59,057 nucleotides of DNA from Marivita lacus (lineage in GTDB: Bacteria > Pseudomonadota > Alphaproteobacteria > Rhodobacterales > Rhodobacteraceae), in the NCBI RefSeq assembly GCF_014637725.1, contig NZ_BMFC01000018.1, forward strand, positions 3,277 through 62,333, read 5' to 3'. This document shows positions 7,377 to 16,413 of this stretch, one piece after another. The position numbers and the translations under genes are program-made. Every line of letters starts with the position of its first letter. Within the stretch, counting starts at the first letter, position 1. Under the pieces are notes generated by a model. The model worked only from the letters and a program-made list of their open reading frames with translations, did no database searches and was not told the DNA's origin.

Positions 7377-8470
7377 GACAGCCCTCCGAGGTCCAGCACA
7401 AGATCGGGCCGGATCACACCGCCCACCGCCGGAATCTCGCGCCCCTGCCCCAACCGCCGGGTCAGCGCGTCATAGCGCCCGCCGGTGGCGACAGGGGGCA
7501 GGTCGGGCCGCTGTTCGCAATAAAAGCCAAAGACGAACCCGTCGTAATACTCCATCGACGTGCGCCCGTAAGATGCCTCGAAGGGAAGCGCGTCCACATC
7601 GATCCCGCGTTGGGCCATCGCCTCGCAGCGCGCCTCGAACCGGTCGAGCGCAGGCAAAAGGCCCGGCAGGTCCACCGCGATGTCGCGCAGATGTTCCAGC
7701 GCGTTCGGGCAGGTTTCCGACACCGCCAGCACCGCGGTGATCAGCTCAACCTCTTCGTCCCGCATCGGTGCCTCGGCCGCGTCGGCGCGCAGCGCGTCGA
7801 TCCGTGCGGCGATCTCGCGCTCGCCGCGCAACCCGATCATCACGCCCGCCTCGGGCAAACCCATGTCCGACCCCAACAGTGCCGCACGCGACGGCGGCAC
7901 AGGCGTCAGCCCGGCAAAGCGTTTGAGCAACGCGGTAAACCGTGCCGGTCGCCAGATATGACGCATCAGCGCGACGCGCCGGTCCTCGGTCGTTTTCAAT
8001 CCCGCGACCATGGCGATCAGGATGCCGATATCCCCCGTCGCCGCGCGCAGGCCCAGCGGGGCCAGCACTTCGGAAAAGCGCCCGAACACATCGGCATCCG
8101 ACGCCGCCGCGTTCGATCCGCCGAACTCCTCGTAGCCGACCTGCATGTATTCGCTCCGGCGGTCGGGATGGTCTTCCTGTTTGCGGAACACTTCGCCGAA
8201 ATAGGTATAGCTGGCGGGGTCTTCGTCGCTCTCCATGTGGTACTGCACCACCGGCACGGTGAAATCGGGGCGCAGCATCATCTCGCCGCGCTCCGGATCG
8301 GTCGTCACGTAAGCACGGGCGCGGATGTCTTCGCCGTAGAGATCCAGCAGCACCTCGGCGGGCAGCAGGATATCGGTCTCGAACCGGGACGCCCCTGCGG
8401 CGACGAACCCGTCGCAGATCGACTCGGCCTCGATCCGGGCGCGCGATTTATAGGGAATGCTTTGCGCCAT
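7373..8470 (-). CDS. hisZ: ATP phosphoribosyltransferase regulatory subunit
   Basis: A 365-residue paralogue of histidyl-tRNA synthetase without aminoacylation activity; it forms a hetero-octamer with short HisG and senses histidine. Class II synthetase-like segments remain: RPDFTVPVVQYHM (motif 2 region), YFGEVFRKQEDHPDRRSEY, and VATGGRYDALTRRLG near the C-terminus. I start at ATG 8470 ([15 protein letters not shown]), which overlaps the hisS stop codon by one base; the upstream extension to 8554 lies inside hisS. Translational coupling with both neighbours is likely. Confidence 0.93.
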   Translation of the reverse strand: MAQSIPYKSRARIEAESICDGFVAAGASRFETDILLPAEVLLDLYGEDIRARAYVTTDPERGEMMLRPDFTVPVVQYHMESDEDPASYTYFGEVFRKQEDHPDRRSEYMQVGYEEFGGSNAAASDADVFGRFSEVLAPLGLRAATGDIGILIAMVAGLKTTEDRRVALMRHIWRPARFTALLKRFAGLTPVPPSRAALLGSDMGLPEAGVMIGLRGEREIAARIDALRADAAEAPMRDEEVELITAVLAVSETCPNALEHLRDIAVDLPGLLPALDRFEARCEAMAQRGIDVDALPFEASYGRTSMEYYDGFVFGFYCEQRPDLPPVATGGRYDALTRRLGQGREIPAVGGVIRPDLVLDLGGLS

Positions 8471-9948
8471 CAGGAATAGCTTTCGAGGATCTCGCGCACC
8501 TTGGTCACAAGCTGGTCGCGCGGCACTTCGAACTGGTTGGGCCGGTCCTGCCATTCCTCGAGGCTCGCACTTTGTGCGATCTTGGTGCCAAGGATCAGGT
8601 CCTTGATCTGCACCACGCCATTGGCCTTTTCATCGCCCCCTTCGATCACCGCAACCGGCGACTGGCGCTTGTCCGCGTATTTCAGCTGGTTGCCGAAATT
8701 CTTGGGGTTGCCCAGATAGACCTCGGCCCGGATGCCCGCATTGCGCAGTTCGGCCACCATCGCCTGGTAATCACCCATGCGGTCGCGGTCCATGACGGTG
8801 ACCACCACGGGTCCCGTGCTCTGGCTGCCGATCCGGCCCTTTTCGCGCAGGGCAGCCAAAAGGCGGTCCACGCCGATGCTGACCCCGGTGGCGGGGACCG
8901 GCTGGCCGGTAAAGCGTTTGACCAGATCGTCGTAGCGCCCGCCGCCCGCGACCGACCCGAACTGCCGCTTTCGGCCCTTTTCATCAAGGATTTCAAACGT
9001 AAGCTCGGCCTCGAACACGGGGCCGGTGTAATAGCCAAGACCGCGCACCACCGATGGGTCGATGACAATGCGGTCCGGCCCATAGCCGCCAGCAGCCAGC
9101 AGATCAGCGATCTGCTCAAGCTCTGCCACACCTTCTGCCCCAATCGCGCTGTCACCAACCGCCGCCTTCAGATTCTCGATCGTCTGAGCGGCAGTCTCGC
9201 CCTTGGAGGTTAAGAACGCGATAACGGGCTCGGCCTGCGCATCGCTCAGCCCCACACCGTCGATATAAGCGCCCGAGGCATCCAGCCGCCCCTTGCCCAG
9301 CAATTCGCGCACACCTGCCCCACCGACCTTGTCGAACTTGTCGATGGTGCGCAGAACCGCGTCGCGCTGGCGGTCGTCAGACAGACCCATGGACTCCAGA
9401 ACGCCGTTCAGAACCTTGCGGTTGTTCACCCGCACGATGTAGTCGCCGCGCGGGATGCCGACCACTTCGAGGCAATCGGCCAGCATCGCGCAAATCTCGG
9501 CATCCGCTGCCACCGACGCGGCACCAACCGTATCCGCATCGCATTGATAAAACTGGCGAAACCGCCCCGGCCCCGGCTTTTCGTTGCGCCAGACCGGACC
9601 CATCGCATAGCGCCGGTAAGGCAGCGGCAGGTCGTTGCGGTGCTGCGCATAGACCCGCGCCAACGGGGCGGTCAGGTCATAGCGCAGGGCGAGCCAGTCG
9701 CCTTTGCCATCGTCCTCCTGCCATGCGAACACACCCGCGTTGGGGCGGTCCACGTCCGGCAGGAACTTGCCCAGCGCCTCGACCGTTTCCACGGCCGAGC
9801 TCTCCAACGCGTCGAACCCGTAGCGATGATAGACCCCGGCGATCTGCGCCAGCATCTCGGCGCGTTCGGTCACATCGGTGCCGAAATAGTCGCGGAAGCC
9901 CTTGGGCGTCTGCGCCTTGGGCTTGGGGGCTTTTTTGTCAGTCGCCAT
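8470..9948 (-). CDS. hisS: Histidyl-tRNA synthetase
   Basis: Charges tRNA-His in the cytoplasm. The 492-residue class II synthetase starts at ATG 9948 ([21 protein letters not shown]). Motif 2 ([28 protein letters not shown]), the HisA motif ([14 protein letters not shown]) and motif 3 ([13 protein letters not shown]) are all present, followed by the anticodon-binding domain ending in [12 protein letters not shown]. It heads the hisS-hisZ-hisG operon, pairing the synthetase with its regulatory paralogue. An open frame extends upstream to 10287 but overlaps slyX on the other strand and shows no conservation. Confidence 0.95.
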   Translation of the reverse strand: MATDKKAPKPKAQTPKGFRDYFGTDVTERAEMLAQIAGVYHRYGFDALESSAVETVEALGKFLPDVDRPNAGVFAWQEDDGKGDWLALRYDLTAPLARVYAQHRNDLPLPYRRYAMGPVWRNEKPGPGRFRQFYQCDADTVGAASVAADAEICAMLADCLEVVGIPRGDYIVRVNNRKVLNGVLESMGLSDDRQRDAVLRTIDKFDKVGGAGVRELLGKGRLDASGAYIDGVGLSDAQAEPVIAFLTSKGETAAQTIENLKAAVGDSAIGAEGVAELEQIADLLAAGGYGPDRIVIDPSVVRGLGYYTGPVFEAELTFEILDEKGRKRQFGSVAGGGRYDDLVKRFTGQPVPATGVSIGVDRLLAALREKGRIGSQSTGPVVVTVMDRDRMGDYQAMVAELRNAGIRAEVYLGNPKNFGNQLKYADKRQSPVAVIEGGDEKANGVVQIKDLILGTKIAQSASLEEWQDRPNQFEVPRDQLVTKVREILESYS

Positions 9949-10120
9949 GGTCAATTCCCGCCTGGGCTTGAGTGTCGCGCCTCCTCTAAACGCTGGAACC
10001 CGAGGGAGCAAGCAGAGGTGCGGGTGCCATGTGACAGAGGGTGATGACAAACCGGTAAAGGTTTCTGCCGCGCGCATGTCCCCCCTTGCCATCGGCGCGT
10101 GACGCGCGCATCTCTGGGGC

Positions 10121-10321
10121 ATGGATACCACCGCCCTGGAAGAGCGCATCGCGCACCTGATACGCGTCACCGACGACCTGTCCGATACCGTGGCCAGACA
10201 GGCGCGCGAGATCGACCGCCTGACCGCGCGGGTCGAGATGCTGATGATGCGGGAAGCCGAACGCGAGTCCGAAGGATCGGGCGGCATCGTTCTGGGTGAC
10301 GAACGCCCGCCGCACTACTAG
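10121..10321 (+). CDS. slyX: SlyX family protein
   Basis: A 66-residue SlyX-like protein, essentially one coiled coil: [19 protein letters not shown] followed by [18 protein letters not shown] shows regular heptads, and the C-terminus DERPPHY carries the PPHY ending characteristic of SlyX. Its biochemical role is unknown. It sits alone between the divergent hisS and a convergent lipoprotein gene, whose stop codon is only 10 nt away. Start ATG 10121 gives the usual SlyX length. Confidence 0.85.
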   Translation: MDTTALEERIAHLIRVTDDLSDTVARQAREIDRLTARVEMLMMREAERESEGSGGIVLGDERPPHY

Positions 10322-10331
10322 GCCTATCCGG

Positions 10332-11171
10332 TCAGTTGCTGCGGATATCGGTCTCGACCACGGCACCGTCATGCAGCAGGATCGTTTTCCATTCCGGGTT
10401 CGACCCGAAGGTTTCATAGACGCTGACAAAGGCCGTGTTGCGCGACAGCCGTGACAGCGCCGATCCGCAGGGCTTGCTCTTGCCCACGCGGCAGATGCGC
10501 GATTTCAGGGTCTCGTAGGCGGCATCGGTGGACGAATAGGGCTGCACCTTTGACGGCAGGCCATAGCGCAGCTGTTCGTGGGTTTCGGGACTGCCGAACA
10601 GCGCCAGCGCAGCGGTGAACTGCCGCGCGCAGCCATCGTCGAAACCGGTGACGAAAAACGTATGCGGCGCGGTGGTGCCGGGCTGGGAATCGTACAGCGT
10701 GTAGGCGCTGCCATTGTCGGGATACCGCGCGACCCTCCTGCCAAGCCGGCGCGCGTTCACATCGCAGACGCGCGCCAGCACGCCGTAGGGCAACACGGTT
10801 CCCAACGCCACGACCTGGTCATCCGGCGCGCCGGGGTTCGGGCCTCTTGGCGGCGCGACCTGTGCCACCGGGCTTGCATCGCTTTGCGTGCGCGGCGGTA
10901 TGGCGGCAACGCGAGTGCCGTCCTCGGCCTGTGCCGACTGCGCGGCACGGTTCAGGAATCCCAGCAGCCCGCGGCGTGGGGTCACTTCGGTGGCGGGAGG
11001 CGCGGTCTCGGGTCCGCCGACAGGCAGCTCCCCCGCATCCTCGCGCAGCGCCGCCTGCATTTCGGTGTCGGTCACCTCGGCGTCGGACAGGCGCGGCACG
11101 CTGCGCAAGGGATCACCCGCACATCCGGCCAACAGGCCAGCCGCGATCAGGATCGCAAGAAAACGGATCAT
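10332..11171 (-). CDS. Predicted lipoprotein of unknown function
   Basis: A 279-residue protein starting at ATG 11171 with a lipoprotein signal peptide: MIRFLAILIAAGLLAGC, lipobox LLAGC, Cys 17 lipidated. After the anchor comes a Pro/Ala-rich, probably disordered region (residues 20-120), then a globular part with four Cys (RVCDVN, DDGCARQF, SRICRVG, KPCGSAL) that could form two disulfides in the periplasm. I recognise no enzyme motif; similar proteins are common in Rhodobacterales. The long upstream extension to 11495 overlaps dnaE and is not coding. Confidence 0.8.
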   Translation of the reverse strand: MIRFLAILIAAGLLAGCAGDPLRSVPRLSDAEVTDTEMQAALREDAGELPVGGPETAPPATEVTPRRGLLGFLNRAAQSAQAEDGTRVAAIPPRTQSDASPVAQVAPPRGPNPGAPDDQVVALGTVLPYGVLARVCDVNARRLGRRVARYPDNGSAYTLYDSQPGTTAPHTFFVTGFDDGCARQFTAALALFGSPETHEQLRYGLPSKVQPYSSTDAAYETLKSRICRVGKSKPCGSALSRLSRNTAFVSVYETFGSNPEWKTILLHDGAVVETDIRSN

Positions 11172-11256
11172 GTGTCCCCCTCTTTCGCTGAGGCACCCTA
11201 GCGAGGCGTCCGGACCCCGTCCAGCACACCGCATGCAGCGGTCCGCCCTGAGCGGA

Positions 11257-14200
11257 TCACAGCTCTTCGACCTCCAGCACCCCGGACAGCGACTTGATCG
11301 CGCCCTTGATCTCCGGAGTGATCGGAAAGTCGCGCGCCAAGGCCACATCGACCTCGCCGGGCAGACCCGGCGCGTTGAGACAACAAATGCGGATCGGCCC
11401 TTTGCCCGCCCTGGGCAACTGCTCTGCCGCGCGGGACAGCACGGAGGCCACATGCGCGACAACCTCAACCTCATCGACAAAGATGCGCAGACCAAGGCTC
11501 ACCGCATCGGCCACGGCAATGTCCACCGGCGCCACCGACCGGCCCAGCAGCTTGAGCTGATCGGACTCGAGCGTCGCCTCGACCGTGACCAGCACCTTCG
11601 ACCCGGTTTCGAGGTGATCGCGCGCCGCCTCGAGCGTGTCGGAAAACAGCGTGACCTCGTAGGCGCCGGTCGGATCGCTGAGCTGGGCAAAGGCAAACCG
11701 GTTGCCACGTGCCGATTTGCGCTCCTGCCGACCCGCGACAACCCCCGCCATCTTGACCACGCAGGGGCCGTTCTGGACCTTGGCCAACACGTCATCCAGC
11801 GTCATCGCACCCTTGCGTTTCAGCGCCGTCATGTAGTCGTCCAGCGGGTGACCGGACAGGTAAAATCCCACCGCCTTGAATTCCTCGGACAGGCGCTCGG
11901 CGGGCAACCAGTCGGTGACAGGCGACAGGCGCGGTTCGGGCAGGTCGTCCCCTGCTTCGCCGAACAGCGACACCTGCGCAGAGGCGCGCTGATCGTGGAT
12001 CGCTGCGGAATAGCCCACCATCGCATCGAGGCTTTCGAACACGCGGCGGCGGTTGCGATCAAGCTGATCGAACGCGCCAGAGCGGGCCAGCATTTCCAGC
12101 GGCCGCTTGCCAACGCGTTTCAGATCAACCCTGCGCGCCACGTCGAAAAGGTTGACGAAAGGTTTCTCACCCCGCGCGTCGACGATGAGTTTCATCGCCT
12201 CGACGCCGACATTCTTGAGCGCGCCCAGCGCGTAAACCAACGCCCCGTCCTGCACGTCGAACATCGCCTGCGACCGGTTCACACACGGCGGCACCCAGGG
12301 TAGACCAAGCCCCTTCTTCACTTCTTCGAAGAACACGCCCAGCTTGTCTGTCAGGTGAATATCGCAGTTCATGACGCCTGCCATGAATTCGACCGGGTGG
12401 TTCGCCTTGAGCCATCCCGTCTGATAGCTGACCACCGCGTAGGCTGCGGCGTGGGATTTGTTGAAGCCGTAATTGGCGAATTTCTCCAGCAGGTCGAACA
12501 CCTCGCTGGCCTTCTTCGCCTCGACGCCATTCTCGGCAGCCCCCTTTTCGAACTTGGGGCGTTCGGCGTCCATCGCCTCCTTGATCTTCTTGCCCATCGC
12601 ACGGCGCAAGAGATCCGCACCGCCAAGGCTGTAGCCCGCCATGACCTGCGCGATCTGCATCACCTGTTCCTGGTAGACGATGATGCCCTGCGTTTCCTCA
12701 AGGATATGGTCGATCAGCGGATGCACGGATTCGCGCTCTTTCAGCCCGTTCTTGACCTCGCAATAGGTCGGGATGTTTTCCATCGGGCCGGGACGATACA
12801 GCGCCACCAGCGCCACGATGTCCTCGATGCAGGTGGGCTTCATGCGCTTGAGCGCGTCCATCATGCCCGAGCTTTCCACCTGGAACACCGCCACGGTCTT
12901 TGCGGCGGCGTACAGCTTGTAGGTGGCCTCGTCCTCCAGCGGGATATGCCCGATATCGTTCTCGGCCCCCGCAGCAGGCTGGTAAAGCTCGGTGCCATCT
13001 GCGGCGATGTGCAGGTCGCGCCCGGTCTTGAAGATCATGTCCAGCGCGTACTGGATCACCGTCAGCGTCTTGAGGCCCAGGAAGTCGAACTTGACCAGAC
13101 CGGCCTGTTCCACCCATTTCATGTTGAACTGGGTCGCGGGCATGTCGGATCGCGGATCCTGGTAGAGCGGCACCAGTTCGTCCAGCGGACGGTCCCCGAT
13201 CACCACACCCGCGGCATGGGTGGAGGCGTTGCGCAAGAGCCCTTCGACCTGCTGGCCATAGGTCAGAAGCCGGTCGACAACCTCTTCCTCGCGGGCCATC
13301 TCGCGCAGGCGCGGCTCGTCGATCAGCGCCTTCTGGATGCTGACAGGCTTTACCCCCTCGACCGGGATCATCTTGGACAGGCGGTCCACTTGCCCGTAGG
13401 GCATCTGCAACACGCGCCCCACATCGCGCACAGCGGCCTTGGACAGAAGCGCACCGAAGGTGATGATCTGGCCCACCCGGTCCTTGCCGTACTTGTCCTG
13501 CACGTAGCGGATCACCTCTTCGCGGCGGTCCATGCAGAAGTCGATGTCGAAGTCGGGCATCGACACCCGTTCGGGGTTCAGAAACCGCTCAAACAGAAGC
13601 TGATAGCGAAGCGGATCAAGGTCGGTGATGGTCAGCGCATAGGCCACGAGGCTGCCTGCACCCGACCCCCGCCCCGGCCCCACCGGGATGTCCTGATCCT
13701 TGGCCCATTTGATGAAGTCGGCCACGATCAGGAAGTATCCCGGAAACCCCATGCCCTCGATGATGCCCAACTCGAATTCGAGCCGGTCTTCGTACTCCTT
13801 GACCTCTGCCGCATGCGGGATCACCGCGAGGCGGTCCTTCAACCCCGCTCGCGCCTGCCGCTTGAGTTCCTCGACCTCGTCATCCGCGAATTTCGGCAGG
13901 ATCGGATCGCGCCGGTAGGCCATGAAGGCGCAGCGACGCGCGATTTCGACCGTGTTCTGGGTGGCCTCGGGCAGGTCGGCAAACAGCGTCACCATCTCCT
14001 GCGGCGACTTGAAATAATGCTGCGGCGTCAGGCGGCGGCGCGGTTCCTGCTGATCGACATAAGCCCCGTCGGCAATGCAGATCAGCGCGTCATGCGCCTC
14101 GTACATGTCGGATTTCGGAAAATAGACATCGTTCGTCGCGACCAGAGGCAGGCCCATCGCATAGGCCATTTCGACAAAGGGCCGTTCGGTCAGGCGTTCG

Positions 14201-14757
14201 TTCTCCGGCAGGCCGTTCTCGCCCGGATGACGCTGCAACTCGACATAAAGCCGGTCGCCAAAGACACCCGCCAGCCGCTGCATCACCGCCTCTGCCGCCC
14301 CGCGATTGCCCTGCTGCAGGATGCGCCCGATGGCCCCGTCCGGCCCGCCGGTCAGGCAGATCACGCCGTCGCTGTGGCGCTCCAATTCGTCCAGCGTGAC
14401 GTGGGGCAATTCACCGTCACGGCGCAGGTACAGGCAGGAATTGAGCTTCATCAAATGCTCGTACCCGATCTCGCTCTGCGCCAGCAGAACCACCGGCGCG
14501 GTCGGCTTTGCCCGCTCACCCGGTGCCGGGTCGGCCACCCGGAGATCGACCTGGCAGCCGATGATCGGCTGCACACCCGCATCCGCTGCACCCACCGAAA
14601 ATTCGAGCGCTGCGAACAGGTTGTTCGTGTCGGTCAGCGCAACAGCGGGCATGTCCTTGGACAGGCACAGATCGGGCAGCTTCTTGAGCCGCACCGCCCC
14701 TTCCAGAAGCGAATACTCGGAATGGACGCGCAGGTGAATGAATCGGGGATCAGCCAT
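11257..14757 (-). CDS. dnaE: DNA polymerase III alpha subunit
   Basis: Replicative polymerase, 1166 residues, the usual DnaE length. The N-terminal PHP domain begins FIHLRVHSEYSLLEGA; the catalytic palm carries PDFDIDFCMDRREEVI near residue 400 with the acidic metal ligands; GPGRGSGAGSLVAYAL and NYGFNKSHAAAYA follow; a helix-hairpin-helix and an OB-fold occupy the last third. It is a single gene, divergent from the purine locus with a 255-bp gap. Nothing odd in length or motifs. Confidence 0.97.
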   Translation of the reverse strand: MADPRFIHLRVHSEYSLLEGAVRLKKLPDLCLSKDMPAVALTDTNNLFAALEFSVGAADAGVQPIIGCQVDLRVADPAPGERAKPTAPVVLLAQSEIGYEHLMKLNSCLYLRRDGELPHVTLDELERHSDGVICLTGGPDGAIGRILQQGNRGAAEAVMQRLAGVFGDRLYVELQRHPGENGLPENERLTERPFVEMAYAMGLPLVATNDVYFPKSDMYEAHDALICIADGAYVDQQEPRRRLTPQHYFKSPQEMVTLFADLPEATQNTVEIARRCAFMAYRRDPILPKFADDEVEELKRQARAGLKDRLAVIPHAAEVKEYEDRLEFELGIIEGMGFPGYFLIVADFIKWAKDQDIPVGPGRGSGAGSLVAYALTITDLDPLRYQLLFERFLNPERVSMPDFDIDFCMDRREEVIRYVQDKYGKDRVGQIITFGALLSKAAVRDVGRVLQMPYGQVDRLSKMIPVEGVKPVSIQKALIDEPRLREMAREEEVVDRLLTYGQQVEGLLRNASTHAAGVVIGDRPLDELVPLYQDPRSDMPATQFNMKWVEQAGLVKFDFLGLKTLTVIQYALDMIFKTGRDLHIAADGTELYQPAAGAENDIGHIPLEDEATYKLYAAAKTVAVFQVESSGMMDALKRMKPTCIEDIVALVALYRPGPMENIPTYCEVKNGLKERESVHPLIDHILEETQGIIVYQEQVMQIAQVMAGYSLGGADLLRRAMGKKIKEAMDAERPKFEKGAAENGVEAKKASEVFDLLEKFANYGFNKSHAAAYAVVSYQTGWLKANHPVEFMAGVMNCDIHLTDKLGVFFEEVKKGLGLPWVPPCVNRSQAMFDVQDGALVYALGALKNVGVEAMKLIVDARGEKPFVNLFDVARRVDLKRVGKRPLEMLARSGAFDQLDRNRRRVFESLDAMVGYSAAIHDQRASAQVSLFGEAGDDLPEPRLSPVTDWLPAERLSEEFKAVGFYLSGHPLDDYMTALKRKGAMTLDDVLAKVQNGPCVVKMAGVVAGRQERKSARGNRFAFAQLSDPTGAYEVTLFSDTLEAARDHLETGSKVLVTVEATLESDQLKLLGRSVAPVDIAVADAVSLGLRIFVDEVEVVAHVASVLSRAAEQLPRAGKGPIRICCLNAPGLPGEVDVALARDFPITPEIKGAIKSLSGVLEVEEL

Positions 14758-15012
14758 TTCGCTACATTATGCAGGGGATGCCGGACTGAAAAGCCCAAGA
14801 CTTCGTTTGGATGGCCGCTTGAGCCTTGGTTCTTCGCCTTTGAAACAGGCAAACTTCGTCGCCGGACAACGGTGACATGACGAAAGCCCTTGCCAAACCT
14901 GCATTGGCTTGCCTAGCTTTACAGGACGACAGGGAACACCCCGCGCATCTTCTACGCCGCATCGAGGGCGCGCAAACAACGGGGCATGATGGTAAGGCGG
15001 CAGGTTTTTCAC

Positions 15013-16413
15013 ATGGATATCACCTTTCTTCTGAACGGAGAGAGCGTGGAGCTGCGAAACGTGTCCCCCACGGCGACGCTGCTCGACTGGTTGCGCGACA
15101 CGCGCGGCCTCACCGGCACAAAGGAAGGCTGCAACGAAGGCGACTGCGGAGCCTGCACCGTCATGGTGACGGACGCGCGCGGCGCCCGCGCCCTCAACGC
15201 CTGCATCCTTTTCCTGCCCCAGCTTGACGGCTGCGCCGTCCGCACCGTCGAGGGCATCAGCGCCCCCGATGGCACGCTTCATCCGGTGCAACAGGCGATG
15301 ATCGACCATCACGGCTCGCAATGCGGCTTCTGCACACCCGGTTTCGTCGTTTCGATGGCGGTGGCGCACCTGAACGGCGACACGGGCCATGACGACGCGC
15401 TGGCGGGCAACCTTTGCCGCTGCACCGGCTACGCCCCGATCATCCGCGCAGCGCAAGCCGCCACCGATCAGCCAGTGCCCGCCTGGATCAAGGACACACC
15501 CCCTGCTTCTCTGGTTCAAAAATACCCTTCGGGGGGTCTGGGGGGCAGACAGCCCCCCAGCGGTGCCGCACCCGAAACGCTGGACGACCTCGCAACCGCC
15601 TACGCCGCGCGTCCCGACGCGACGCTGATCGCAGGGGCGACCGATGTGGGCCTCTGGGTAACCAAGTCGCTGCTCGATCTGGACGACGTGATCTTCCTCA
15701 ATCGTTGCACCGAGCTGCAACAGATCGAAGAGAGCGACGACACGCTCCGCATCGGCGCGGGCGTGACGATGGACCGGGTCTTGCATGCGGTGAAGGACCT
15801 GCACCCCTCCTACGCCGAGATGATCCGCCGCTACGGCTCTGCACAGGTCCGCGCGGCGGCCACGATCGGCGGCAACATCGCCAACGGCTCGCCCATCGGA
15901 GACAACCCGCCTGCGCTCATCGCACTGGGGGCCACGCTGCACCTGCGGGCGGGCGATCACCGCCGCGACATGGCCCTCGAGGAGTTCTTCATCGCCTATG
16001 GCCGGCAGGACCGCGCCAAGGGTGAATTCGTCGAGGCGGTCACGATCCCGCGCCACGCACCGGGGCTGAAGGTCTACAAGCTGTCCAAACGCTTCGATCA
16101 GGACATCTCGGCCGTCTGCGGCGCGTTCAACATCAGCGTCGAAAACGGCACCGTCGCAAACGCCCGCATCGCCTTCGGCGGCATGGCGGCCACACCGAAA
16201 CGGGCAACGGCGGTCGAGACGGCCCTGACCGGCGCGGAATGGAGCGAAAAGACCGTGCGCGGCGCGATGGCCCAGATGGCAGGGGATTTTACGCCCCTGT
16301 CGGACATGCGCGCCTCAGCCGACTACCGCCTGCGCGCGGCGCAGAACATGCTCCTGCGCTATTGGCACGAGGATCAGGGCACCCCGTCGAACGTGCTGGA
16401 GGTGTCGGCATGA
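15013..16413 (+). CDS. xdhA: Xanthine dehydrogenase small subunit (2Fe-2S and FAD)
   Basis: Carries electrons from the molybdenum centre of XdhB to FAD and NAD in purine oxidation. The N-terminal half has two [2Fe-2S] sites ([22 protein letters not shown] and LCRCTGY); the C-terminal half is the FAD domain ([32 protein letters not shown]). Between them, residues about 163-187, is an unusual linker encoded by a palindromic repeat (see 15500-15560), inserted without breaking the frame. Start ATG 15013 gives 466 residues. The stop overlaps the xdhB start (ATGA). Confidence 0.95.
   Translation: MDITFLLNGESVELRNVSPTATLLDWLRDTRGLTGTKEGCNEGDCGACTVMVTDARGARALNACILFLPQLDGCAVRTVEGISAPDGTLHPVQQAMIDHHGSQCGFCTPGFVVSMAVAHLNGDTGHDDALAGNLCRCTGYAPIIRAAQAATDQPVPAWIKDTPPASLVQKYPSGGLGGRQPPSGAAPETLDDLATAYAARPDATLIAGATDVGLWVTKSLLDLDDVIFLNRCTELQQIEESDDTLRIGAGVTMDRVLHAVKDLHPSYAEMIRRYGSAQVRAAATIGGNIANGSPIGDNPPALIALGATLHLRAGDHRRDMALEEFFIAYGRQDRAKGEFVEAVTIPRHAPGLKVYKLSKRFDQDISAVCGAFNISVENGTVANARIAFGGMAATPKRATAVETALTGAEWSEKTVRGAMAQMAGDFTPLSDMRASADYRLRAAQNMLLRYWHEDQGTPSNVLEVSA
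15500..15560 (-). repeat. Palindromic element inside xdhA (family copy 1)
   Basis: Read on the minus strand it has the same order as the xdhB copy: a G+C hairpin (perfect 9-bp stem, arms 15552-15560 and 15538-15546, loop 15547-15551), a CCCCCG-rich joint, then GTATTTTTGAACCAGAGAAGCAGGGGG (in two parts: GTATTTTTGAACC and AGAGAAGCAGGGG). It keeps the xdhA frame open and encodes a Gly/Pro-rich linker between the Fe-S and FAD domains. Confidence 0.75.

Noticed and set aside
12355-14880. 841-codon open frame antisense to dnaE
   Set aside because: Shadow of dnaE; no start signal and no domain.
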